A stretch of 64,000 nt of DNA from assembly GCF_900156045.1 (NCBI RefSeq), contig NZ_FTMX01000008.1, positions 124,001 to 188,000 on the forward strand. The letters are read 5' to 3'. Every line of letters starts with the position of its first letter. Within the stretch, counting starts at the first letter, position 1. Below the pieces are notes generated by a model. That model worked only from the letters and a program-made list of their open reading frames with translations, was not told the DNA's origin and did no database searches. The position numbers and the translations under genes are program-made. Below, piece by piece: positions 26,686 through 35,744 of the stretch. The DNA is from Peribacillus simplex. Lineage in GTDB: Bacteria > Bacillota > Bacilli > Bacillales > DSM-1321.

Positions 26686-27468
26686 TCACTCAAAATTAAC
26701 CGAAACCTTTCCAAGTTTTTCTCCAAAGTCAGCAGAAAAACGGTCACCTGGTTTCGCTTCGATTGCTGCGGATAACGCACCGGACAAAATTACTTCGCCC
26801 GCTCTCAATGAACCTTTAAACCCATGCAGTTTATTTGCCAGCCAGGCTACGCACGTTGCTGGATTTCCAAGTACTGCTTCACCTGTTCCTTGGTTTATGA
26901 ATTCGCCATTTTTATAAAGGCTCATTCGAATGGTAGGGAGGTCGATATCACTCAAGTGAATTTTGCGATCTCCCAGAATATATAGCCCCGATGATGCATT
27001 ATCCGCCACAGTGTCCGGAAGTTTAATCTTCCAGTCCATCACCCGGCTATCAACCACTTCGATCGAAGCAACCACATAATCAGTGGCTTCGATTACATTT
27101 TCAACCGTAATATTGGGACCATGTAGATCTTTCTTTAAAATAAAAGCTACTTCTGCCTCCACTTTCGGTTGGATCAACCGCAGACTCGAAATACATCCAT
27201 TATTTTCTATTTTCATCCCATCAAGTAAATGTCCATAATCTGGTTCATTCACTCCCAGAACCTCCTGCATAGCCTTTGAAGTCAAGCCTATTTTCTTACC
27301 TGATACTTCCAGACCGGACTGGATTTTCCTTCGAATGGTTTCAAGCTGAATTTGGTAGGCATCCTCCACGTCCAAATCCGGAATTTCACTGGTGGGGGCC
27401 GAAATCCCAATTCCTGTTTTTTCCGCTTTCAAAAACCTGGCAGACCATTCTGTTAAACTAACGTTCAT
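26686..27468 (-). CDS. 2-oxopent-4-enoate hydratase (DmpE/MhpD type)
   Basis: A 260-residue FAH-like hydratase. [19 protein letters not shown] near 55-73, [15 protein letters not shown] near 100-114 and the [20 protein letters not shown] stretch near 137-156 are the family's metal and substrate motifs. It adds water to 2-oxopent-4-enoate to give 4-hydroxy-2-oxovalerate. A start at 27468 follows GGAGGGAAGC. It is paralogous to the decarboxylase at 23964. Confidence 0.88.
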   Translation of the reverse strand: MNVSLTEWSARFLKAEKTGIGISAPTSEIPDLDVEDAYQIQLETIRRKIQSGLEVSGKKIGLTSKAMQEVLGVNEPDYGHLLDGMKIENNGCISSLRLIQPKVEAEVAFILKKDLHGPNITVENVIEATDYVVASIEVVDSRVMDWKIKLPDTVADNASSGLYILGDRKIHLSDIDLPTIRMSLYKNGEFINQGTGEAVLGNPATCVAWLANKLHGFKGSLRAGEVILSGALSAAIEAKPGDRFSADFGEKLGKVSVNFE

Positions 27469-27486
27469 GAATGCTTCCCTCCTTCT

Positions 27487-28962
27487 TTATAACTTAATCG
27501 TTACGTTAGACAATTCACTGTAAAATTCGAAGCTATGCGATCCACCTTCACGGCCGATGCCACTGTGCTTCATGCCCCCAAAAGGTGTGCGCAAATCACG
27601 CAAATACCAGGTATTCACCCAGATAATGCCCGCCTCTATTTTAGAAGCGACACGATGCGCCCTCCTTAAATCGTTGGTCCAGATCGTTGCCCCCAGTCCG
27701 TAATGAGTATCATTAGCGTGCTCCAGTACTTCTTCTTCCGTTTCGAAAGGCATGACCGTTACCACAGGACCAAAAATTTCTTCCCTTACACAACGGGATT
27801 CACGCGTAACTCCGGCAATAATTGTCGGCTCAATGAAAAAACCTTTATCAAACTGTCCGGCTCTTCTTCCTCCAGTTAATATTTTCGCTCCTTCTTCTTT
27901 CGCCAGGTCAATGTAACTCATCACTTTTTTATAATGTTCTTTTCCTATTACAGCTCCTACATCCGTTTCGGAATCAAACGGATCCCCGACTTTTAATTTT
28001 TTTGTTCGCGCGACCATCTTTTCAAGGAATTCGTCATACAATCCTTGCTGAACATAGATTCGTGATCCACATAAACAAACTTCACCTTGGTTCATGAAAC
28101 TTGATTTCAATGTCGTTTCGATTACTTCATCAAGATTCGAGTCTGCAAACACAATATTTGGATTTTTCCCGCCCAGTTCAAAGGAGATTTTTTTCAACGT
28201 GGGCGCAGCAGCTTTCATGATCGCCGTTCCCGTTTTTGTTTCCCCTGTGAATGTTATCGCATCGACGTCCGGATGCTCACTTAGAGCAGCTCCAGCTGAA
28301 TTTACACCATATCCATGCACAAGGTTGACAACTCCATCGGGAACTCCCGCTTCCTTACATATTTCCATTAACTTTGTCGCTGTCATCGGTGTCAATTCAG
28401 CCGGTTTCATAACCGCTGTATTGCCAGCTGCCAGGCATGGTGCCAATTTCCATGTCAACAATAGCAAAGGTAAATTCCAAGGATTGATCATCCCTACCAC
28501 CCCGACGGGCCGCCTAATGGAATAATGAAGTGCCATGTTGTCCTGATTGAAGGATTCATTACCAAGTGTAGTGATATAGTCCGCAAAAAAGTGGAAATTG
28601 TGAGCTGAACGCTTGATGTCCATTTCCAGTGCAAGGCTATATGGTTTCCCTGTATCAAGGGTTTCCAACATTGTCAGTTCTTCTTTCTTTTCCAAAATGA
28701 TATCGCCGATTCGCCTTAGAACCGCAGAGCGCTCATTATCGGTAAAAGATTTCCAAGGACCTTTAAGAGCATGTCTTGCTGCAGAAACAGCCTGATTCAC
28801 CTCCTCTTTTCCTCCTTCTGCAACCCATCCAAGCATTTTTTCCGTTGCGGGATTGATATTGTCAAAAGTCTTGGATTGATCTGGATTCAGGAATTCCCCG
28901 TTAATAAAGTGCCGGCAATCTATTGATTTAGTTGTATTTATACTATCTTTTGCTGCTTGCAT
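27487..28962 (-). CDS. 2-aminomuconate 6-semialdehyde dehydrogenase (NbaE/DmpC family)
   Basis: A 491-residue aldehyde dehydrogenase. KKISFELGGKNPNIVF near 258-273 holds the general-base Glu and SFMNQGEVCLCGSRIYVQ near 288-305 the catalytic Cys. NPWNLPLLLLTWKLAPCLAA near 160-180 is typical of the 2-hydroxymuconic/2-aminomuconic semialdehyde group. Between the deaminase and hydratase genes it should oxidise 2-aminomuconate semialdehyde with NAD+ to 2-aminomuconate. Betaine-aldehyde-type dehydrogenases are the general look-alike. Confidence 0.88.
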   Translation of the reverse strand: MQAAKDSINTTKSIDCRHFINGEFLNPDQSKTFDNINPATEKMLGWVAEGGKEEVNQAVSAARHALKGPWKSFTDNERSAVLRRIGDIILEKKEELTMLETLDTGKPYSLALEMDIKRSAHNFHFFADYITTLGNESFNQDNMALHYSIRRPVGVVGMINPWNLPLLLLTWKLAPCLAAGNTAVMKPAELTPMTATKLMEICKEAGVPDGVVNLVHGYGVNSAGAALSEHPDVDAITFTGETKTGTAIMKAAAPTLKKISFELGGKNPNIVFADSNLDEVIETTLKSSFMNQGEVCLCGSRIYVQQGLYDEFLEKMVARTKKLKVGDPFDSETDVGAVIGKEHYKKVMSYIDLAKEEGAKILTGGRRAGQFDKGFFIEPTIIAGVTRESRCVREEIFGPVVTVMPFETEEEVLEHANDTHYGLGATIWTNDLRRAHRVASKIEAGIIWVNTWYLRDLRTPFGGMKHSGIGREGGSHSFEFYSELSNVTIKL

Positions 28963-29009
28963 GAAACATCCCTCTCCCTTTATTGAGACACCCGCTTATT
29001 TCGAGTTCC

Positions 29010-29471
29010 TCAATCTTGTATTTCCACAATCATTTCAATTTCAATTGCAGTATTATTTGGAAGCTGGGCCATTCCCACTGCTGACCGAGCATGTCTACCC
29101 CTCTCTCCAAAGACGGCCACAAGCAGGTCTGATGCGCCATTCAATACTTTGGGCTGTCCAGTGAAGTTTTCTGTTGAATTAACCATTCCGAGAATTTTAA
29201 TTACCTTCTTCACTCTGGATAGTTCTCCAAGCTCTTCCTTCAGTACCCTCAAAAGATTAATCATTGACTGCCTCGCTGCCTGATACCCTTCCTCTTCCTT
29301 CAGCTCTTTGCCAAGCTTGCCGTGATATTCATCAACACCTTGTCCGGATGTGAAAATCAAATTTCCCACCCGGACGTGGCTTACGTAGTTGCCGACCGCT
29401 TCCCTTGGTGGCTCAAGCATGATTCCAAGTTCTTCAAGGACTTGTTCTGGTACTTTTATTTGTTTTTCCAT
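29010..29471 (-). CDS. RidA-family 2-aminomuconate deaminase (NbaF-like)
   Basis: A 153-residue RidA/YjgF-type protein, longer than housekeeping RidA (about 125). GNLIFTSGQGVDEYHGKLG near 36-54 and HARSAVGMAQLPNNTAIEIE near 125-145 contain the conserved Arg and Gly-rich ligand loop. In the 3-hydroxyanthranilate pathway such proteins remove ammonia from 2-aminomuconate. GAGGGGAGAAGC lies ahead of the ATG, inside the last codons of the decarboxylase gene, so the two genes overlap by 38 bp. Confidence 0.87.
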   Translation of the reverse strand: MEKQIKVPEQVLEELGIMLEPPREAVGNYVSHVRVGNLIFTSGQGVDEYHGKLGKELKEEEGYQAARQSMINLLRVLKEELGELSRVKKVIKILGMVNSTENFTGQPKVLNGASDLLVAVFGERGRHARSAVGMAQLPNNTAIEIEMIVEIQD

Positions 29472-30474
29472 GCTTCTCCCCTCGTGATTCCAAATTTAAA
29501 AACCTCAATGCATTTCTCCCTAGAAGATCCGCTTTCACTTCATCTGATAGAATTAGAGTGTCATCAATCACCCGGCCTGGGGGATTTTCTCTCAATAAAA
29601 ATGGATAGTCGGAACCCATCAGCACTTTCTTATATCCAAAACGGTCAATCAGATACTGAATATTCCGGGTATCATAGTTCAGTGAATCGAAATAAAACTT
29701 TTGCGCATAGTAGCTTGGCTGCATTGATGTTTTTCTTAAATCAGGCCATACTTCCCATCCCTTATCGATCCGCGGTAAAATATATGGAAATGAGCCCCCG
29801 CCATGTGCAAAACAGATTTTCAGATCCGGAAACTTTTCCATGACGCCACTCCATAAAATGCTTGCTGCCGCCAATGCCGTTTCACTCGGCATCGCCACTG
29901 TATACATGAGGTTATGCCGTTCCGTTCGGTCTTTTGCCATTGTCTCCCATGGGTGGATAAACAGTGGGACATTCCACTTTTCGGCCATTTGGAAGAATTC
30001 CAACAAAACAGGGGAATCCAGGTTTTCTCCATTTACGTTAGTACCAATTTCGATTCCCGCCAAGCCTAGCTCAAATTTACAGCGTTCCATTTCCCCAATT
30101 GCCACTTTCAAATCCTGAAGCGGTACAGTTCCGAGACCGATGAACCTGTCTGGATGCCTGTTCACAGTCTCGGCAATGAAATCATTCTGGAACTGGGACA
30201 TGTATAGCGCCTGGTCAATTGGCGCCCAGTATGAAAATGTCACTGGCACAGGTGAGAGCACCTGCATATCGACTCCTTCCGCATCCATATCCTGAATACG
30301 TTTTTCAGGGTCCCATACCTGGTCAGTCACTTTCCTGAACAGCTTTCCGCTTACCATGATATCTGCCCCGCAAGAACATTTCCGCTCTAGCACTGGCCAG
30401 CGTCCCTGACCAAATTTTCCGGTTAAGTCGGGCAGGTCCAACGGAAGAATATGGGTATGGAAATCTATTCGCAT
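29434..30474 (-). CDS. nbaD: 2-amino-3-carboxymuconate-6-semialdehyde decarboxylase (ACMSD, NbaD)
   Basis: A 346-residue amidohydrolase-2 family enzyme. IDFHTHILP at residues 3-11 gives the first metal-binding HxH, with further ligands in PLFIHPWETM, FAHGGGSFPY and MGSDYPF. The family decarboxylates the dioxygenase product ACMS, diverting it from quinolinate towards catabolism. The ATG at 30474 was taken as start; a TTG two codons earlier is possible. The start overlaps the end of the dioxygenase gene. Confidence 0.93.
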   Translation of the reverse strand: MRIDFHTHILPLDLPDLTGKFGQGRWPVLERKCSCGADIMVSGKLFRKVTDQVWDPEKRIQDMDAEGVDMQVLSPVPVTFSYWAPIDQALYMSQFQNDFIAETVNRHPDRFIGLGTVPLQDLKVAIGEMERCKFELGLAGIEIGTNVNGENLDSPVLLEFFQMAEKWNVPLFIHPWETMAKDRTERHNLMYTVAMPSETALAAASILWSGVMEKFPDLKICFAHGGGSFPYILPRIDKGWEVWPDLRKTSMQPSYYAQKFYFDSLNYDTRNIQYLIDRFGYKKVLMGSDYPFLLRENPPGRVIDDTLILSDEVKADLLGRNALRFLNLESRGEKHGKTNKSTRTSP

Positions 30475-31025
30475 TTCCAAGCCTCAACGTTTTCTGACAT
30501 GACATGACCGCATTCACTACAGGTGCGAAGTTCCTTACTTCCGTTGAAAGCCTCAATCGCCTCTTTCACCTGGACCTCAATATTCGTCAATTGGATCGTA
30601 GCTTTGAGCATCTCATGGTTACAATTCCCGCAGAACCAAACAAGATCTTCTAGCTCATCTTTAGCACGCTTGCGCTCTACGACAATGCCATAAGTATCCG
30701 GTACACGGTGAGGGGAATGTGGTACGTCAGCTGGCAGCATAAATATTTCCCCTTCTTTCACCTCCACTACTTCACGCACGCCGCTTTGATTGATGCATTC
30801 TACATAGCAGGATCCTTTTATCTGATAAAATAGCTCGTCTGAAGGGTCTACATGAAAATCGCGCCGATAATTCGGACCACCCAGAAGCATGACGATGAAT
30901 TCGGAATCTTCCCAAAGCACTTTGTTATTAACCGGCGGTTTCAATAAATCTTTATTGTCTTCTATAACTTTCATGAGATTTAATGATCTAGCCTGTAATT
31001 TTGAAGATTGAGCATGTCCTTTCAT
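30465..31025 (-). CDS. nbaC: 3-hydroxyanthranilate 3,4-dioxygenase
   Basis: A 186-residue cupin Fe(II) dioxygenase that opens 3-hydroxyanthranilate to ACMS. RRDFHVDPSDELFYQIKG holds His58 and Glu64, and DVPHSPHR (His103) completes the catalytic triad. The C-terminal rubredoxin-like pairs CGNC (132-135) and CSEC (169-172) bind a second iron, as in bacterial HAAO. GGGAGGT lies nine bases ahead of the ATG at 31025. It heads the ring-cleavage genes of the operon. Confidence 0.95.
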   Translation of the reverse strand: MKGHAQSSKLQARSLNLMKVIEDNKDLLKPPVNNKVLWEDSEFIVMLLGGPNYRRDFHVDPSDELFYQIKGSCYVECINQSGVREVVEVKEGEIFMLPADVPHSPHRVPDTYGIVVERKRAKDELEDLVWFCGNCNHEMLKATIQLTNIEVQVKEAIEAFNGSKELRTCSECGHVMSENVEAWKCE

Positions 31026-31068
31026 AAATAAACTACCTCCCATTTAATTTTCATAATAGTCAAAAAAT

Positions 31069-31818
31069 TTATATTAGTGACATATAACCAACTTGTTTTG
31101 AAATCATTTGTGCCGAACGAATCACCGACTGAATAATTCTCGTTTTTTCTTTCCCAATCATATAATTCCGATCCCCGACAAGGTTAAGTGCAGCAATAAC
31201 TTGGCCATTATAGGATTTAATGGGTGCTGCAACGCCATATAACCCAAAATCATTTTCATCATCACTAATCGCAAATCCTTGTTTGCGGACGTCCTTTAAC
31301 TCTTCATTAAATTGGTTGATGCAAGTAATCGTGTTAGTTGAGTGCTTCAATAGCCCTTTTGCCAGCGTAGGCTGAATAAAGGATGGGTTAAAGGCAAGCA
31401 ATACTTTCCCGGCGCTCGTACAATGAGCCGGTTTTCTTGCTCCTATATATGTGGTCATATGCTCGGCGTGAGGGGACGACATTTTCATCACAAACCTGAC
31501 TTCGCCTTCGTGAAACATACCGATGTGAGAATTACCACTAAATTGCAGGACAAGATTACTTATAATTGGACCTGCTTCATAATGAATATCCTGCTGATAC
31601 ATGGCTCTACTGCTCCACTCAAGCAGCTTCCATCCAAGCCGGTACTTTCGATCTTTGCCTTGGATCAGCATCCCATCCTTGCACATCGTTTTCACTAGAT
31701 GATGAGATGAGCTTGGACTCATATTCAATTTTTCGGCTATTTCCTTATTTCCAAGTGAGGGTTCTTCATTTGTGAATAAATCAAGTATCTTTATTAGCTT
31801 CTCAACGGACGAAATCAT
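31069..31818 (-). CDS. IclR-family transcriptional regulator
   Basis: A 249-residue regulator with an N-terminal winged HTH (about 5-65; EIAEKLNMSPSSSHHLVKTM) and a C-terminal effector domain (THIG/SAGKVLLAF region near 130-150, CTSAGKVLLAFNP). GGAGGGGG lies upstream of the ATG at 31818. It sits inside the catabolic operon between the dioxygenase and monooxygenase genes, so it most likely senses anthranilate or 3-hydroxyanthranilate and controls the cluster. The 19-bp palindrome near 33888 is a candidate operator. Confidence 0.88.
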   Translation of the reverse strand: MISSVEKLIKILDLFTNEEPSLGNKEIAEKLNMSPSSSHHLVKTMCKDGMLIQGKDRKYRLGWKLLEWSSRAMYQQDIHYEAGPIISNLVLQFSGNSHIGMFHEGEVRFVMKMSSPHAEHMTTYIGARKPAHCTSAGKVLLAFNPSFIQPTLAKGLLKHSTNTITCINQFNEELKDVRKQGFAISDDENDFGLYGVAAPIKSYNGQVIAALNLVGDRNYMIGKEKTRIIQSVIRSAQMISKQVGYMSLI

Positions 31819-31851
31819 GACGGCCGCCCCCTCCCCATTCAACTATTAAAG

Positions 31852-33333
31852 TTATTGGCTAACCGCATCGATGGCTACTTGAATCGGTTTGTTAAGCACT
31901 TCATCGACCATGGCAAAGTTCTTGTTTTTCTTATATTTATTATAAAAAATCGCTCTTTTCCGAACTGGATCACCCGTGTAATAGCGTTCGTATTGAAGGA
32001 GGCGCTGTCCAAATGCTTCCCCGCATAAATCCCAAGCCAGTTTAAACACCCGTACACGCTCTTCCGCGGAAACCCCGCTTCGTCCTCCATAATATTTATC
32101 GATATCACTGCGCAATTCCGGATTATCAAAGTCGGCCCCTGTCGGAGACATCAACAGCCCGCCAGCTCCAATGGTCTGGATAACTTCGATGGCACGAGGA
32201 TACATCTCCGGAAGGAAGCCGCGAATCGTTTCCAATGCATCCGGATTTGGCCGGGCCTCACCATAATCATTAATCGTATATTCATATTCCGCTACCCGAA
32301 GCAATGAACGGATGACTTCGACGGATTGAACAAGTTCACCCAAATCACGCTGTACATGCAGGAATCCATCAACTCCGATGGAGTCTGCCACTTTACAGGC
32401 AACCTCAACGGCAAATGCCAGTTTAATATATCCACGCACTCCTGATTGGTGAGCAGGCTGTTCAGCAATTCCCGTCATTGGATACAAGCGGTTTGCCGCA
32501 TCCACATTGTTGTATAAGAAGACGCGATTCCAAGGAACCAGTACATCATTGAATACAAGCAAGGCATCCATTTCCTCATATCGGGAGGCCAGTGGATGGT
32601 CAAATATCGAGCGTGTTCCGTCCTGCATAGGTTCCCGGCAGATTATGCGCAGTCCAGGCGTATCGATTGGCAGTGCAAATGCTACCGCGTGACGTTCATC
32701 GCCTGGTGTGAATCCTGGGAAAGAATAGATAATCACCTCATCTGTAATCGGTGCCAGGGTTGCTAACATCTTTGCACCGCGTACAAGTATTCCTTCTTCT
32801 TTTTCCTCAACAGTCCCTAAGTGGGTATATGTTTCTTTTTGTTCATAAGATTGCTTGCTTCGATCATTTTGAGGATTAATGATTGCATGCGTCAAGAATA
32901 AATCATTGTCACGAATATAGGCATAATAATCCTTGATGTTCTGTGACCAGTCTTTGTTGTATTCATCAAGAAACCAGGAGTTATGTGCCATGGAAGTGAC
33001 CACGACATTTAAAAAGTCCGGCGTTCTCCCCATTAGTCCATATGTCATCCTTGCATACACTTCAAATAATTTACTTCTTTTTTGCAAATCCTCCGATGTC
33101 TTCGGGAATAAAAAAGCATTATTGACACGTTCCCCGGTTTCTTTGCAAATGTGAGTGATTTCATCTTGATATTCCGGGTCATGTTGAATGTCATACAACT
33201 TTGCAATTTCTTGTATCGGCTGCTTAAAAATTGGCTCATTATAAATATCCTCAACCACTCTTCCACCAAGCCAGACTTCTGGCTTCCTTGATTTAATTCT
33301 ATTAATATATTCTTCGCCGGTTTTAATGCCCAT
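31852..33333 (-). CDS. HpaB-family flavin-dependent monooxygenase, probable anthranilate 3-hydroxylase large component
   Basis: A 493-residue protein of the 4-hydroxyphenylacetate 3-monooxygenase (HpaB) family: [20 protein letters not shown] near 95-115, a FADH2-binding region with DRSKQ and [20 protein letters not shown] near 150-190, and [19 protein letters not shown] near the C-terminus. It uses FADH2 supplied by a separate reductase. Because the next genes cleave 3-hydroxyanthranilate, the likely reaction is 3-hydroxylation of anthranilate, as reported for Geobacillus thermodenitrificans. The substrate is inferred from context. AAGGGGG lies upstream of the ATG. Confidence 0.85.
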   Translation of the reverse strand: MGIKTGEEYINRIKSRKPEVWLGGRVVEDIYNEPIFKQPIQEIAKLYDIQHDPEYQDEITHICKETGERVNNAFLFPKTSEDLQKRSKLFEVYARMTYGLMGRTPDFLNVVVTSMAHNSWFLDEYNKDWSQNIKDYYAYIRDNDLFLTHAIINPQNDRSKQSYEQKETYTHLGTVEEKEEGILVRGAKMLATLAPITDEVIIYSFPGFTPGDERHAVAFALPIDTPGLRIICREPMQDGTRSIFDHPLASRYEEMDALLVFNDVLVPWNRVFLYNNVDAANRLYPMTGIAEQPAHQSGVRGYIKLAFAVEVACKVADSIGVDGFLHVQRDLGELVQSVEVIRSLLRVAEYEYTINDYGEARPNPDALETIRGFLPEMYPRAIEVIQTIGAGGLLMSPTGADFDNPELRSDIDKYYGGRSGVSAEERVRVFKLAWDLCGEAFGQRLLQYERYYTGDPVRKRAIFYNKYKKNKNFAMVDEVLNKPIQVAIDAVSQ

Positions 33334-33344
33334 AAGAAACCCCC

Positions 33345-33812
33345 TTATTTTACAAGTTGTTTAGCAGACCCCATTTTCCCCCGATAAAAAGTAAACGCTT
33401 CCAAATCTTCAAAATGTAACTCCTGGATCTCATCGAAGAAAAATACATGATCACCAGCCTCAAACTCTCTCCATGGTTTGTATTCCATCCAAGCGACACT
33501 TCCATTTATTTTTGGAGAATTCCCCTTGTTCTCCCAGTCAATTTCAAGTGTTTCCTGTTTATTGCACGCAAATTGCCCTGCAATGGATTCTTGTTCATCC
33601 GACAAAATATTAATGGTAAAAGATTTATATTTCATGCCAGTGCAGGCTTTTGCTTCATTATGAATGGATACTAAAGCGAGCGGGGGATCCAAGGAAACCT
33701 AGGTAAATGAATTCACAGTGATGCCCTTTTGAACTTTCCCATCAAACCAGCTCACTATCGCGACTCCGGTTGGGAATTTACCAAAGCAATTTCTCAACTT
33801 GCGCCCATCCAT
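33345..33812 (-). pseudogene. HpaC-like flavin reductase gene interrupted by an in-frame TAG
   Basis: The frame opens at an ATG at 33812 behind a perfect AGGAGGTGA and runs MDGRKLRNCFGKFPTGVAIV, a normal start for HpaC-type flavin reductases. Codon 38 is TAG (33699-33701). The same frame then continues without further stops to 33345 (VSLDPPLALVSIHNEA, then a full C-terminus ending KQLVK). Relatives read NSFTSVSLDPP, so the TAG most simply replaces a TCG serine. Total length about 155 codons, normal for the family. It may be a true nonsense mutation, a sequencing error or a suppressed stop. First gene of the anthranilate operon. Confidence 0.85.
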
Positions 33813-33844
33813 CTTATCACCTCCTACTCTTTCATTATGAATTC

Positions 33845-33897
33845 ATTATAGTAAACTAAATAATTTTAAAAATCATATAATTTCATATTATGAAATT
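33845..33897 (-). promoter_or_regulatory. Promoter and palindromic operator of the anthranilate cluster
   Basis: On the minus strand a TATAAT -10 box lies at 33845-33850. The expected -35 position (33868-33873) is poor (ATTTTT). Just upstream is the perfect palindrome AATTTCATATTATGAAATT (33879-33897; 9-bp arms, one central base). Its centre is about 50 bp upstream of the likely transcription start, which suits an activator. IclR binding is inferred. Confidence 0.55.
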
Positions 33898-34072
33898 TAA
33901 GGAAATTTTTTTAAATAGCTCGTTTTAATTGTGAATTATCGTAAAAAAGACTTTCATTACCGCATTACCAAAAATCAGTGTTAAACTATCCATGGACATT
34001 CATATTTCCAGCTTAATGAATAATGGTCTTTTTCGACTCGAATATATGAAAGTGGTGAGGGAAGTATCAATT

Positions 34073-34858
34073 TTGCGTTCCTTAAGAAAGATCTATCAAT
34101 TTTTCGTGGATATTCCTTTAAAAAAAGGAGTGGTTTTGAATGACCGTTACGAGGTGAAAACTTTAATCGGTACAGGAAGCTATGGTCTTGTCTACCTTTG
34201 CAATAATTTGAAAAAGAATGAGAATATAGTGATCAAGCAGCTCCGGAATAGTAAACGGCGCAGCAAAAAAGAGCTCAAACAGTTTGAAAATGAAATGACC
34301 ATATTACGAATGTTAAATCACAAAAACATCCCCAAATTTCACGAGAATTTTTCACATGACGGAAATGTTTATTTTGTGATGGATTTCATTGAAGGGGATA
34401 ATTTGGAAGACCATATTTTCTTGAATCAATTAACGTTCAATGAGAAAGAGTCTCTACTTTTTCTGGATGAGCTGGTCGGTTTAGTATCTTATCTACATGG
34501 CCATGACATTTGCCATCAGGATTTACGTATACCAAATATTTTACTTAAGAACCATCAGCCCATTTTGATAGACTTTGGTTTGTCTAAAATGTTCAACTCG
34601 GCAGATCTGGCACAAGAATCCATTTTACAGCAGAAAAGGCAGGATTTTTACGACTTGGGGCAAATACTTCTATATGTACTTTATACAACGTACGCTTCCA
34701 AAAGTAAAAAGGCTCTTCCTTGGACAGAAGAGCTTTCGTTAGAAAAAGAAACCGTGCATATACTGAAAAGGTTATTAAGCATCCAAGAACCTTATTCAGA
34801 TATCAAGGAAATCTCAATGGACCTGCGAGCTGCATTGCAGTCAAAGAAATTGAATTAG
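34073..34858 (+). CDS. ybdM: YbdM-like Hanks-type protein kinase
   Basis: About 261 residues. From the TTG start, the glycine loop GTGSYGLVYLC lies near 33-43, the ATP Lys in NIVIKQLRN near 55, the catalytic loop CHQDLRIPNILL near 147-158 and IDFGLSK near 166-172. All key residues are present; the loop reads HQD rather than HRD. It resembles B. subtilis YbdM. The TTG at 34073 was chosen because GAGGG lies upstream and the length then matches YbdM; ATG codons at 33992 and 34046 lack ribosome binding sites, and a TTG at 34136 behind AAAGGAG is another option. Its stop overlaps that of the convergent small gene. Confidence 0.78.
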   Translation: MRSLRKIYQFFVDIPLKKGVVLNDRYEVKTLIGTGSYGLVYLCNNLKKNENIVIKQLRNSKRRSKKELKQFENEMTILRMLNHKNIPKFHENFSHDGNVYFVMDFIEGDNLEDHIFLNQLTFNEKESLLFLDELVGLVSYLHGHDICHQDLRIPNILLKNHQPILIDFGLSKMFNSADLAQESILQQKRQDFYDLGQILLYVLYTTYASKSKKALPWTEELSLEKETVHILKRLLSIQEPYSDIKEISMDLRAALQSKKLN

Positions 34859-35019
34859 CTGCTGCTGCCACGCCCCTTTCTCTTGTAGCGGTCACTTCCA
34901 CTCATGGGATACCTTTTATACCCTCGGCTGCTGCTGCTGCCTCGGCGATAATGACCATGTCTTCGCTCACTGCTTCCTTGGGAAAGCTGTTTGATTTTTT
35001 TCATTATTTTCTTCAGCAT
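34855..35019 (-). CDS. Small Ser/Arg-rich basic protein
   Basis: A 54-residue gene read from the minus strand: it starts MLKKIMKKIKQLSQGSSERR, continues with HGHYRRGSSSSRGYKRYP and ends RKGRGSSS. GAGGTGAAAGAT precedes the ATG. The N-terminus could form an amphipathic basic helix; the rest is Ser, Arg, Gly and Tyr. I do not recognise the family. It converges on the protein kinase gene with a few bases of overlap; with 13 Ser, it is a conceivable kinase substrate, but this is speculation. Confidence 0.65.
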   Translation of the reverse strand: MLKKIMKKIKQLSQGSSERRHGHYRRGSSSSRGYKRYPMSGSDRYKRKGRGSSS

Positions 35020-35322
35020 ATCTTTCACCTCTTTTATTTTGGTTTTAAAACTTGTTATTACTTAGCCTAACATAGACACAGTATAAACCTTACTAATAAG
35101 TACTATAATTTTTTTTCATTTGTGTTACGTTCCATAACCGCTTCATGGAGTGGGCTTCTTCCATTGTTGGTCATGAGAACACCCTATACGCCTCCGTTTG
35201 AAAATGGCACCTAATATATAAAGATGACTGTCATTTACTGATCTTCGAAGCGCAAATCAAAATCAGACAGTATACAAAAAAACCTGGCGAATATCGCATC
35301 GCCAGGTTTTTTCGTTACTCTT
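35020..35322. other. Intergenic region between the small Ser/Arg gene and hup
   Basis: About 300 bp with only the hup terminator at its right end. It should contain the promoter of the small gene on the minus strand, but no clear -35/-10 pair was found. Confidence 0.5.
35275..35314 (-). terminator. Terminator of the HU gene
   Basis: AACCTGGCGA (35281-35290) pairs with TCGCCAGGTT (35299-35308), with A and T runs on both sides. Confidence 0.9.
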
Positions 35323-35595
35323 TTATTTTACAGCGTCTTTTAATTCCTTACCTGCTTTAAAAGCCGGTACTTTACTAGCTGCAATTTGTATTTCTTCGCC
35401 AGTTTGCGGGTTTCTTCCTGTACGGGCAGCGCGGTCACGCACTTCAAATGTACCAAAACCAACTAATTGGATTTTTTCTTCTTTAGCAAGTGTAGCCGTG
35501 ATTGTTTCAAACAATGCATCCACTACTTTTTTTGCTTCGTCTTTTGTCAGTTCAGCTTGGGCTGCAACACTGCTCACTAATTCTGTTTTATTCAT
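35323..35595 (-). CDS. hup: DNA-binding protein HU
   Basis: A 90-residue histone-like protein (HBsu type) that bends and compacts DNA as a dimer. [20 protein letters not shown] opens the helical body; [19 protein letters not shown] near 45-63 is the signature and the DNA-contacting arm, with the conserved Pro at the tip. Length is exactly typical. GGATGAGGTG precedes the ATG, and it has its own terminator. Location outside the usual hbs context suggests it may be one of several HU copies. Confidence 0.96.
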   Translation of the reverse strand: MNKTELVSSVAAQAELTKDEAKKVVDALFETITATLAKEEKIQLVGFGTFEVRDRAARTGRNPQTGEEIQIAASKVPAFKAGKELKDAVK

Positions 35596-35744
35596 ATGAA
35601 CACCTCATCCTTTTATTTTGTATAAAGTATGTAGAGAAGACAACATAACATATCTTGTATGCCTCTGTCACTTATTATGGCTAAATAAAAGGAATCGCAG
35701 CTCCAAATTGATCTTTTCGGAAGATAAAAGGGCTTTGATTAACA

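Noticed and set aside
23964-27468. Idea that the two FAH-like genes are a recent duplication of one hydratase
   Set aside because: Their motifs differ (MGLTSKAKQ..IYGRLT against [15 protein letters not shown]) in the manner of DmpH against DmpE, so they are distinct pathway enzymes.
33992-34072. Upstream extension of the protein kinase
   Set aside because: The ATGs at 33992 and 34046 have no ribosome binding site, and the length from 34073 agrees better with YbdM.
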